This document shows positions 1 through 10,690 of a DNA stretch of 64,000 nt, one piece after another; the first letter of the stretch is position 1; every line of letters starts with the position of its first letter. The translations under genes were made by a program, and so were the position numbers. The stretch is from Heterocephalus glaber. Lineage: Eukaryota; Chordata; Mammalia; Rodentia; Bathyergidae. Location of the stretch: contig NW_004624743.1 in NCBI RefSeq assembly GCF_000247695.1, forward strand, positions 3,594,404 through 3,658,403, in the 5' to 3' direction. The notes under the pieces were generated by a model. The model had not been told where the DNA came from. It searched no databases and was given only the letters and a program-made list of their open reading frames with translations.

Positions 1-349
1 GGTACCTTAAGGAGGTACCAAAAAATTATGACTTTTTACTAATCGAATGGAAAATAAATTTTTCTGAGACTCTGTATCCAATTCCAAGTTGGGAGGAAGC
101 TTTTACGCTCCATTCCCTGCATTTCTCTCATGGAAATACTTGTCTTAATAAGAGGCTTTCAGTATAGGTATAATACATAATGCCATGAAATCATAGCTAA
201 ATTATTCTGAAAGCTAAATTGGAGGGGGTAAATTTTGATAGAATAACCAGGAGTTGAGTGCAATTTTTATCAGAAACCTACCAGATTATGTAAACTCTTT
301 GTTGTTTGCTTTTTGTCAGTGTAACACCATGGATTTTGATCTCCTATGG
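1..349. other. Intergenic DNA, nothing recognised
   Basis: AT-rich sequence with frequent stops in all frames. I see no exon, RNA gene or clear repeat. Confidence 0.5.
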
Positions 350-545
350 AGATTATGACTCTCCCTTTTGATAACTGTATAATCTTGGGGATATTATTTA
401 GCCTTTTTATCTTTACTACTACATGTGCAGAATGAGAGCAAAATGACCCTATCCCATATGTGGGGTCCTTGGGAGGATTACATATGCCTAACATTGCTGG
501 TCCCATGTAAATTCTCAATAATGTCTATTGTTATTATCATAGTCA
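350..545 (+). repeat. MIR SINE remnant, sense
   Basis: The order of segments resembles the core and 3' half of MIR: a 'cctttttatctttactac' stretch, a diverged 'tggggtcc..gaggattacatatg' part and a terminal 'attgttattatcat' tail. It is heavily diverged, as expected for this ancient family. Assigned by eye. Confidence 0.5.
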
Positions 546-719
546 CCAGCATTTTTTCCTCCACCAGTTTCCTCCAAAGAAACCAGAAACTTTTATTGCG
601 TCTTTAAATTGAAAACATTTTTATTTGCTTTGGATGTATCTTTTGAAAAGTGCAACTGTAGAATATAGTTCACAAGTATTAGAAAGGAACTTGGAGACTT
701 TATTAAACTGGGTGGCCAC

Positions 720-885
720 TTCTGCAGCCCTGAAGTCCTACCCTTACCCATAGTTTGTAGTTTTGTGACTTTAACTAAGTGCCTTTAACTTTAAAACTTC
801 ATGTTCTTCATCTTTGGGAAAGAGATAATACTACCTCTTTTCTTATGGCACTGTGAAGATGAAATCAAATGAAACACTGTGAGAC
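720..885 (+). repeat. MIR SINE remnant, sense
   Basis: Contains the MIR succession 'gtgactttaactaagtgcc', 'ttcttcatctttggg', 'gataatactacctctt', then 'gtgaagatgaaatcaaatg'. This parallels the MIR core (cytosolic control of the family is by its tRNA-like 5' promoter, not preserved here). Diverged and inactive. Confidence 0.6.
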
Positions 886-1315
886 TTCTATCCAAGTACA
901 CAGACAAGATCCAAGAAACTGCAACAGTCCTGATTGCCCATAACACCACTGGCCCGCCGTCTGCAAGACATGGCCCTGGGTCATTTCCTGACAGCTGTGT
1001 GGGTGCAGGCTGTACCTCTCTACCCTTTCTGATCCCTCATGTGTCCTTGAAAGCCCGCAGTCCCCAGAGATATGCCTGGAGGTGGACTGGTTTTAGATTA
1101 GAACTTTTCAAACTTGACCGTGTCATACTTAAATAGACTTTATAACTGGCCTCTTTAGCTCATTCTTTTAGCAAACTATGCAAAGAGCTTGTTAGTGCCC
1201 TAATTGTTATATTTTTATCATTAATTGACTAAGCATCATTAAAACAAAATTTAAATAACATTAAGGTTCGGGTTATTAGTGAATAGCATAAGTCATTCAT
1301 AGATTTTCCAAACTA

Positions 1316-1425
1316 CAGTACCTTGGTTCACAAACTTCATTCTGTCCATGATTCTGGCTGCAGAATTTCTTGCCCTGGGACCAGAATCATGGAAAGAATT
1401 AAGTTTGTGAATTGAGGCACAACTG
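1316..1425. mobile_element. 110-bp mariner-type MITE (near-perfect hairpin)
   Basis: The element begins CAGTACCTTGG and ends CACAACTG, and both ends are flanked by TA (1314-1315 and 1426-1427), the target duplication of Tc1/mariner transposons. The two arms of about 43 nt are reverse complements with few mismatches, and they share the exact block 'ccatgattctgg' at their inner ends. Only about 23 nt of loop ('ctgcagaatttcttgccc..') separates them. There is no coding capacity. The transcript of such an element would fold into a long hairpin. Family name not assigned. Confidence 0.75.
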
Positions 1426-1899
1426 TATTAGAATTAAAAGGATAGTCTAAAAATAACAATCATGGGGCAGTTATGCCATTATAGGTAAAGCAGAAATTTC
1501 AGTTAATTTTGTATTTTTCCGGTTCATAAATTCATAAACACCTGATAAAAATCTCACCCAAATGTGATTTAAACAAATTGGATTCTTTCTTACACTCGGG
1601 TATGGCTATGAATATGTCCTGAAGAGTTTTATAGTTGTGGGAAACACTCAAAATGAGGTGCTAGCTTTCCATCATTTTACGTGAAATTTGTTTTTCCAGA
1701 TTTATGTTTCCCACAAATCTTATCACAGTTCTCTAAAATGCAATATAATTTCTTTAAAAGGAAATTCTTTCAGAAATCTTGAAAATACACGTAAAGAAAA
1801 ATATTTGTTATTGTTCTTGTCTAGTCTGCCGCATCCTCCATAGACAGGTCACCTATTTGAAGAGAAGAAAACTAAAAGTAATACAATAGTACTTATTTT

Positions 1900-2085
1900 T
1901 AGTGTCTCACAATGCCCATCATATAGTAAAGAATGCTTTGCATGTATTAAATCCTTCAACCCTCATCTCAATCCTATGGAGTGGGCATTATCATCATCTC
2001 TATCTGACATTGAAGTAAAGTGAGCCACACAAAAATAATGTGCTGAAAGTCACACAGATAGACCTGGATATCAAACACTGTGATC
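1900..2085 (-). repeat. MIR SINE remnant, antisense
   Basis: Shows the reverse-strand MIR pattern: 'tttgcatgtattaaatcc', 'ccctcatctcaatcctatgg', 'attatcatcatctct', 'tgctgaaagtcacacagat'. Clear match to the general family by eye, diverged. Confidence 0.7.
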
Positions 2086-3039
2086 CTTCCCTTAAAATAT
2101 CACCTGTCTAACATAGTTATTTGGCCGAACCCTTTTGTATTTGTTGACAGCAAACTTGTGACTTGGCAGATGGTACTGTGGAATTCTGTCTAGAAGCACA
2201 GTACTGGTATATAGTACTAGCTTTAAAAAAATGCTTTCTTTGATTTGGCCTGAATTCTCTCAATTTAAGTGAGACATTTTATGGTTTTCTTGGTCTGGGA
2301 TAATTTGTATGCCTTTTTAGGTACAGCAAAGAAGAGAAGATATTTATAAAATTACATTGTAAATTCCTGATTCAAAATTGAATGGATCATTGGCTTTTGA
2401 AGGTGGTATGGTGACTGAACCAGGCTCAGAAGCAAACAAACTCTATACCTCTTTTAGAAGAAGTTGATCACAGGACTAAAACTATGAAAGTTGACCCCTA
2501 ATGTGCAGCATTTATGTTGTTCTGGGGGATGACCCTCATTCCAAGGCAGGTTCTGATTTGACTAAGTCATTTATGATAATTCTGCCTCCCTCTCCAGTAC
2601 TGCTGGAGAAAGCAGAACACATCCTCCCATCAGCTGTCATCTGCTCAGGAATGTGTGACCTAACTTGTCCCAGCCCCCAAACAATGAGCAGACTTGTCCC
2701 TGGTTGAAGGGAGTTATCTTCTCTCCCATGGGATACAAGCTTTGGAGTGAAGTCCCCACTGGGGACAGGAGAGCAGAGAGCGACAGGACCCTGGTGCATG
2801 GGAAGTTCTTCAGCGGCTAAATCAGCCCCAAGCCCACACTACCTTTAACTTCTTTTTTTGTAGCAAAAATACACTGTGTCTTAGTTTAAGCTTGTTTGAG
2901 TTTGACATTCTGTTAATTTAGTCCCAGTACAGCTGGAAAAAAACTCATCTTTACTTCTGAGATCCTGCCACATAATCCTGGATTTAAAGGAACAGTTAGG
3001 ATCTGTGAAGTTGGAATCATTGATAATCTGATTCCAGCA
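2086..3039. other. Intergenic DNA, nothing recognised
   Basis: Unique-looking sequence. Short open frames at 2501-2707 (+) and 2536-2799 (-) overlap each other, have no splice or codon support and resemble no family I know. Confidence 0.4.
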
Positions 3040-3245
3040 CCTGAAGTGACATGATTCACTGTCACATTTGGGAGCACACACTATAACCCGTGTCAGTCAC
3101 AGTGGAAGCACTTGCGTATACATTATCTGTATAAACCTTCATCCTTTTGACTGAATTATTATCTACATTCTATGTTATCTACCCTCCTTAGATGAAAGGG
3201 CAAGGGATCAGAGTGGTTAACTCTCCCAAAGTCTTTGATTCAGGT
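3040..3245 (-). repeat. MIR SINE remnant, antisense
   Basis: Reverse-strand MIR order: 'tatacattatctgtataa', 'ccttcatccttttgactg', 'attattatctacattct', then 'agtggttaactctcccaaag'. Weak but ordered similarity. Confidence 0.5.
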
Positions 3246-5567
3246 GACTCCGGGTAGGAAGGGTGGGTTACATGGGCATAGATCATTTCAGTTGGAAGAA
3301 TTCCTATTTGCAGAATAGAACATTGCCCTTTAAATATTATAGCCTATCCCTTCTTCCTCACTGCTCTATCTTTATCTCATATGTGTAACATTTTATAATT
3401 GTGAGCCTTACATTTCTCGTTTCTTTCAGTTATAATATGTATGTATGTGTATTTCTGCAATACATATGAAACATTTAATTAAGCCTTTAATTTCTTGATT
3501 GTCTCCCAATTCTCTCTCTTTTGTGGATTTGCTAACTTGTAACATTCTACTGGGACTCAAAATGGAAAACATTTGTCACTCATTCTGGGGCTGCTGACTG
3601 AATTAGGTTTGGATGACAGAGCACCGAAAGATGACAGTCACATGAGCGCGAACCAGTCCAGTGCAACATAATGTCTATCACAGATGACCAGGGCTCTGCG
3701 GAACTCCGTTTGCCGCTTTCACAAGTCCCAAGCTCTTCAGAGAGTGCTACTGCAAATACTTTTAATTCTCATAAAACAATTGGTTCAGGAAATTTAAAGA
3801 ATCAAGTAACCAAAAACCCTTTCTCTGACTCGACCTTCTAGTGCTTTCTCCAGGGCATGCTTCTTTTGAAACAGAGACAACTTGACTTTGTTGTAGTTTC
3901 AGACATTAACATGAGATAATTCTTATCATCATCAAAAGCTGGAGGAGTTCCAGGCCCAGCTGCCTTGCAAATTGTCCAGCGATGTTGCAAACCTAGAGCT
4001 GAATCATAAGGCTGGACAGAAGCAGACATCTTGGGATGCAGGAGAAGTTCCTTCGGACTGGCCTTTGTGCTAACCGACTTAACCTCAAAGAGCTCAGAAC
4101 TTGAAAGAAGAAGCAAGGCTCCCCCAGGCATGTTCTGAGGCCTGACGATTCCAGTGTCTACCAACAGAAAGGGTTCCACGGACATAGCATGCAAATGTAT
4201 TTAGCCAAAGATCCACTGCACATGTGCGTGTCTGTGTGTGTGCTCATAAGGGGATCAAAAACACACCCTGGAAAATATTGGACTATGACATGGGAGAGCT
4301 CCATTTGAAATAGGTTATCTATATGAAAACAAAGAAGACATAAGAGAGAAAATTTATTTCCTTTTAGCCATTTTTGTGTGAAAATATTGCTTTAAGTCAT
4401 TGTTTAAGTTGAAATAATAATAGCAGTTTAGATAGCATATAATTTTTTTCAAAATACTTACATCTTCATTTCTTCTTTTTATTTCTAAAGAAACCCTGAG
4501 ATGAAAAGTAGAAGACTGCGGACCTCAGGCCACATTTGACCTGCAATGTATTTTTGTATTGTACAGAAACTAGAAATAGTTTAAAGGTTTGTTAAGAAAA
4601 AGGAATACGTGTCAGAAACCATACATGGCATGCCGAGTCTGAAACACTTAGTATCTGTTTTCTTACAGAAAAACTTTGCCAGTCCTAGGACTTGGCTATA
4701 GTGTTATGCAGTAACACAAGACACCTATATCTCGGTGATTTTGCCCCACATAATATATCACTGGCCAATACCACATGTGCCGCACAGCCTGGTAGGACTC
4801 CCTGCTTCTTGGGTCACTCAGAAACCAGGGCAGATGGAGTCTTCAGGTCATCGTGCCCTTCATGGTCACCACAGCAGCAGGACACAATGCGGTGAGTCTT
4901 GGCTCTCAGCATCCCCTGGCGTGAAATGAAGCCCTGCTACCCACAGGCCAGGGACCGGGCCAGCCGGACGCACAGCTCCAGATGGCTCCAGAGGAAATGC
5001 GGTCCTACCTTGGGTCAGGAAGAGGCAGATTCAGTGCAGGAGGCTTGTTCCAGAAGAAAGGTGCTGTACCCACACCCCTGAAACTTGATTGATCGATCCC
5101 TCCATGTTTATATATTTACAGATATATCACTATTGTCTAAACTGATATGTAGACATACTTCTATTACATAAGAGTTGAATTTCTGTCCTGTGTACATAGC
5201 TATTATACATTCTATATTGAATTGATACATATATACATATAAAATAGATTTCTGGACAGCTACATATCTATAAAGAGATGTCTACTATGTATTTACTAGA
5301 TTATTATATGAGATATGCTCAATATTATCCAATGGATATCTCTCTGATAAATAGCTTGATACAGATTTATATATATAGGATTCAATGCTGAATATTTAAA
5401 AGATATATCTACAGGATAGGAAGTTAATATATATTAACAAGAGAAATCAATCATCTCTGATTTCATAGTATATGGATTTCAGATGTTATGAATATATGTG
5501 TACGTGTGTATAATCTGTATTAGTGGTATTGCCCACTAAATATCTTCATATTTTCTTCATATACACA
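3246..5567. other. Intergenic DNA including an AT-rich stretch
   Basis: No exon or RNA gene recognised. From about 5,085 to 5,567 the sequence is strongly AT-rich with many 'atatat', 'gatata' and 'tatata' words and no regular unit, so it looks like degraded low-complexity DNA. The open frame on the minus strand at 3838-4194 (118 codons) matches no family I recognise. Confidence 0.4.
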
Positions 5568-5586
5568 TACAAACATAGAGAGGAAG

Positions 5587-5679
5587 GGCCAGGGATTTAG
5601 CTCAGTGGTTCCACCGCCTGCCTCACAAGAGCAAGGTCTGGAGTTCGATCCCCAGTACCAAAAAAAAAAAAAAACCAAC
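5587..5679 (+). mobile_element. ID-type SINE with intact 19-bp target duplication
   Basis: A tRNA-derived SINE: A box 'tagctcagtgg', B box 'gagttcgatcc', then 'ccccagtacc' and a 14-A tail. It is flanked by identical 19-bp direct repeats (5568-5586 and 5680-5698, 'tacaaacatagagaggaag'). The perfect duplications and little-decayed body mark a young insertion made by L1 machinery. The 'ggtacc'/'agtacc' tail differs from the mouse and rat ID and helps to place the species outside the muroids. Confidence 0.93.
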
Positions 5680-5698
5680 TACAAACATAGAGAGGAAG

Positions 5699-8600
5699 AG
5701 AGGTGTGTATGTGTGTACATAAGGCTCTGTCATATATGAGTTACAAGAAGAATATGAAGATAAATTTAAATATCCTCTTTAAATGTAGTACATACTAGTT
5801 TCAAGGAGTCTAATATTTCTTGGTATACAATAATGTGTGTTACCTTACATCATCGTGTTGACCTCAAATCTGTCTGGTAATTAAATGATGCAATTTTTAC
5901 TTCAAAGCTAATCATTTCACGGAGTTATTTTCTGAAAGAATGGAAAGAAAGGAATTGGGAAGAAAAAAGGATGGACGGAGAGAAGTCAAGAAAGAAGGAA
6001 GAAATGTTGTTTTAATAATGAGAATAATTAACTTTTAAATAAAGATTTTTAAAGTTGGACCTTTTGTGTAATAAGTTTGCTTAAAATAAAGGTACCAAAA
6101 TGTTTTCAAATAACTAAAAACACTTGGAAAATCATAAAAAAGATACTAACATTAAAAAGAAGCATACAGTTGATTCTAGTCTAGCTTCCTAATTCTCCAG
6201 GTGAAGATGATGCAGTTAGTTATGACAGATTTCTGGATAATCTTACACATGCACTTCTCGTTCAATATTACACCCCAATGCCTTCCATCACTTTGAGATT
6301 GTGCTTAAAAGACGTTTGTGTGATTTCAGGTTGGAAATACTCTAGCGAAGAGCTGGACCTTCTGAGAATGAGAACCTGCCTGGTTCCTGGGCTTCACTGT
6401 GAATGGACAGCGTCCTCGTGGCAGGTCTGAATGCAAAAGGCCAAACTAGTCTGAAATAACCCACCTCTGAGAGTGGCTGGCCACCCTTTCTTGGCTCAGC
6501 CGTGAAGCTAGAAACTTGTGGGTGATAAATAATTAAAGGGACGGTTTCATGTCTGCGTCTTTCTTGGATCACAGATGATTGATCTTTTAGCCTTATACTT
6601 GGCTGTTCTGGCGGCTGGTGCTTTGTCACTGGAGAGCTGTCATTGCTAACACAGCGAGATTCACAGATGATGGATTCCCCAGGTGGGGGCAGGGGTCGCT
6701 GAAAGGGGAAATTCTCTTTAAAGGGAAGAGATCTCATAAAAGCCCACCCTAGGGAAGTCTGAGTCTCTTCCATCTGTGTTTGGGGAATGCTTAGGAGCAG
6801 TGTGGGAAATCAAACAAAAGTGGAGAGCAGAGATTTTCTTTGCTTTTAAAGACAAGGGTGTTTGTTTAAAGGAGTGTGGGTGGGGTGGGCAGGACAGAGT
6901 GAATGCTCCCCTTGCAGGAAGGTGACTGGGGAGACTCGCAGCCTTCAGTGGGAGGCTGTGCATGCCAGGGGGCAGCTAGACCATGAGGCTGTGCTCCTAA
7001 CCCTACCTGCCTGCCCGGGAGACAAGACAAGGCACTGCAGATGTGACTGGATTATTAAATGCATCCGAGGGGGCTCGCCCCTGAGAGCCCCATCCCAGCT
7101 CTGCTTTCTCCATCTTTTCTTTGAAAGTCTCCATATTTTCATTGAATTTCTTCTGGAATTAACCCATTCCACTGAGAAACGTGACAGAACTGCTTTAAAA
7201 ACAAGATTTCCATCTTGAGAAAGAAAGTACAAATGCAAAGATAATTATAACTGCTAGGTCAATTTCAAGACTCCTGGATTTCAGCAGATTAGAAGATAAC
7301 GGGAGGAAAGCATTTTATCAGATAGGAGAATATGATAAGAGAAGCATAGGAAAGATGGGAACCCTTTTTAATAAGGAGTACAAACAGCTAGTAAAGAAGG
7401 GTACATTTCGGTTGAAGATTTTGTCTATTAAGTAAGAGTGGGAAGAATCATTTTATATGAATTTATTGGCTCCTATGAAATAGGTAATAAACATCTTCAA
7501 ATGTCCAATACTTCAAATACACAAAAGGAGCCAGTTACATTTTCAGTATTTAGTTATCGTCAAAGAGAAACAAATTTGATTGTCTCAACTTTTCATCAAT
7601 GAAACACAGACTGATTCTTTTTAAAGTTATGAAAATGGCAAAAAAATTTAGAAAGTCTTATCCCCGCATATTTAAGCCTTTTATTTGTGTAAATTCAAGT
7701 AAATATATGTATGTAAAAGCATAGTTTATATATTTGAAGTAAAATTAAACTTGTTTCAAAGACAGTATCCCAACGTACAGTGTATCATTTAATTTAAGAA
7801 AATCAAATCTTCTAGCTTTACATCTTACAAGCATTATATGTTGTTGGATCATGTTTAATCACTGAAGCTTTAATATTCTGTGCATTCTGTGTCTAAAAAT
7901 AAACAGGTCTATAAGCTTTGTAATCCTCAAAAGTCCCAAACAAGACAAATATTTCACTTCTGTAAAAGTAAATTTCTAATTCTGAAGCATTAGTTAAGCC
8001 TCCCATCAAGGATTTCTGTGCTGTTTGTTCATTTCTCTAAGACACTTTTCTCAGATTTATGAATATTTATGAGCCACAGAGTTCAATTCGGCATTATGAG
8101 AAGTAAGAGGTAGTGTCTTCCAGACGCAAAGGGTGCTTTTAATTCTGCTGCTTCTCTAGATACTCGCTGGCGTCTTGTCATGCTTGAATGAGCCATTCAC
8201 CCTGCAGCTGCCATCTAATCAAAGTACCTGAAGTGCAAAATGAGAGGAAGTTTAATGAAGCATAAATTGTCTGTTCAGTTGGAGATACAGACCCTTTCCT
8301 GTCGCACAATTAAATAAAACATAGTAGAAGCTCTATTCATCAACCACAGCTACCTTCTGTTTTGCAGACAGGAAACCTGTGGGATCAATTAACGTCTTCA
8401 CTGTGAAGTGTGGTACACGGAGAGCACATGTATTCTCTCTCTCTCACACACACACACACCATGCACACACACATTCACACACACAGAGACATTACATGTG
8501 TGTTTATATGCAAGAATGTACCGTGCCTAAAACATGGTTCAGTGTTGGTAGCAGATACTAGCATCAACAAAAATGGCATCACTTCCTATTGGAAACAAAA

Positions 8601-9690
8601 TCTTGTACTGCGTATCAACAAGCTGTTAGAGTTTTTAACAAATATGTTATAATGCAGATCTCCAGGCCAAGACTATGCAAGGCCCAGACATTAGAGATTT
8701 AGAGGAACAGCAACTATAGTGCTTTGATGGGGGAATAGTCCTCAGCTATTCTGGGAGAACGCAGTTTCGATAAGGAGTCACACTGAATTTCTTAGTCTTA
8801 CAGATGTGTCCATTGGGTGACTGGGCAGGAAAGCCAATGGCTGAGTCATTGAGAGGAGAGGAAACAGAGGGCTGTGGGAGGATCAGGAGTGCCAAGTACA
8901 CCCTTCCTCATTTGCAGTCAGTTCTGCAGGAACCAAGATGCCCTGGACCAGAGACCAACCCTGTCCAGGGACAGAAGGGAATTTGTTAAGAAATCAGTTA
9001 AGTTCAGAAAATGGGAAGAGCAACCATGAGACCCAAAAGCTCATGAAGAGCCTTCTGTGCATTCATGCATTTAGTATTTTAGAAAATATGTTCTGAGAGT
9101 CTGAGAGTGTGGCACACTGTAGGTGCCAGTTGGAAGGTGTAAAGCATGAACACGGCTGCCTTTAACACAGCAGTGGACGCGTCTGCCTTGCGAGTTTATA
9201 ATCCAGGGGTAAATGGTTGATTCTCACTGCCACTGCCTGCCACTTTCCCCTGTACCATGCAGGATTCGGTTCGGCATCATCCATGGCTTTACGTTGTGCT
9301 ATCTCTTTAAATTTCTTTAATCTGGAGCAGTTCCTTAGTCTTCCTTTCATTTCCTTGACCTCAACTCTGAAAAACATAGACCTGTCTCATGTTTGTTGAC
9401 GTTTTGTTCCCGCCAGATCAGCAGCTGCCTTAGATGCTCCCAGGAGCAGGGACCCTGCTGAGAACTGCAGGTGTGAGGGATCTCGGGTGGGAGCGCCTTG
9501 GGAGCATCTGTACTGCAATGCAATGGTAATAGAAATGAAGCTCACGGTAAGTGCCATGCACTTGAATCATTTCAGAACCGTCCCTGTTTGGTGTCCATGA
9601 AAAAACTGCCTTCCACAAAATCAGTCTCTGGTACCAAAGCGGTCGGAGGCCATTGCCCTAATTTCTCAATCTCCAGACCTCAGATATCTA
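5699..9690. other. Intergenic DNA, mostly unique
   Basis: Holds a purine-rich GA tract (about 5,940-6,020) and a CA/CACA-rich tract at 8,441-8,490. The stretch 8,040-8,310 is dense in TAAT and AATTAA words without repeat character and could be a conserved non-coding element. The minus-strand open frame 6342-6773 (143 codons) is not recognisable as a protein and lacks supporting signals. Confidence 0.4.
8441..8490. repeat. CA-rich microsatellite
   Basis: Interrupted (CA)n run, preceded by a short CT run. Confidence 0.9.
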
Positions 9691-9699
9691 TCTTACTAG

Positions 9700-10690
9700 T
9701 ATTTACCTAGTCTGAGCATTCTCTCTGCGCTCTAGACCTACAAATCCAGCCGCATGCTTGGTGACTACTTAATCCTGCAGGGACGCTTCATACTCAAGAC
9801 CTCCGGCTTCAAACTCTCTGTCTTCCACCAAACGTTCGTCCTTATGCAGTGCTTCCATCTCAGCTAAGGATGGCACCAGCCAACCAATCCTGGAAGGTAG
9901 AATTCTAAAAGCAATCTTTGATGTTTTCTGTCTTCTCACCCCACGGAATCAAATGTACCATCAAGTTTTGCAGGGTTTACCCCCGGCATGGTTCATACAA
10001 TGGCTGATTTTTCTCATTCTTCACCAACAATGTTTCAGTAGAAGAGGCCATCACCTCCCACTAGCCTCCTTGGAACAGTACTCTTGCCATTCTGCACACA
10101 CTCACACTGGTTCCTTCCAAGCTTTCCCAAATGTTGTTCTGGGCAAGTCACTCCCAACCTGTCCTAACCCCCTCTAATAAATCCCCATTGCTCCTAGATT
10201 GAAGACCAGAGTCACCGAAGGCTGTTAAGGTTCTACATGGTCAGACCTCCATGTACCTCTCCGCCCACCTCTAGTTAGCACCTTCCCCTGTACCTGTCCT
10301 CCTCTTTAAGTTCCTAAAACGGATCTTGACCCAGTTAGCCTTTGTATATGTATTCTGTTCACCCACCTCGGGAGAACTAAGTCCTCCACTCCCCAAGGTA
10401 ACCCCCTTCCTCTTCCTGCGCTTGGATTCAGGGCAGCCTTTCCAGTCTATCTTCCTATAGAACAGATTGTTCCATTATATGTCTTTGTGAAACAGATACT
10501 ATTTTAATAATCACAGCAAATATTGTGAAATTACAAATACAAGTAAGTGCTCAGCATATAAGGAAGTACAAGTACTACAAAGGCAAAGATTGTATTGGAT
10601 TTTGTGCACTGTTCAACTTAGCACAGCACCTAGCATGTGGTGGTAGGTGGTCAACAAATATCAGCTGAATCATTGAATGGTATAAATGTA
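9700..10690 (+). repeat. LINE L2 3' region, sense
   Basis: The stretch follows the L2 3' order: 'ccatctcagctaaggatggc' and 'accaatcctgg' (end of the reverse-transcriptase frame), 'gggcaagtcactccc', 'ccattgctcctagattgaag', 'ggttctacatggtcagacc', and finally 'gcacagcacctagcatgtgg..caacaaatatcagctgaatc' at the 3' terminus. The reading frame is broken by stops and indels throughout, so this is an ancient dead copy. Confidence 0.75.

Noticed and set aside
5587..5679. tRNA gene
   Set aside because: A and B boxes are present but the body and A tail with target duplications are those of an ID SINE, and no cloverleaf is maintained.
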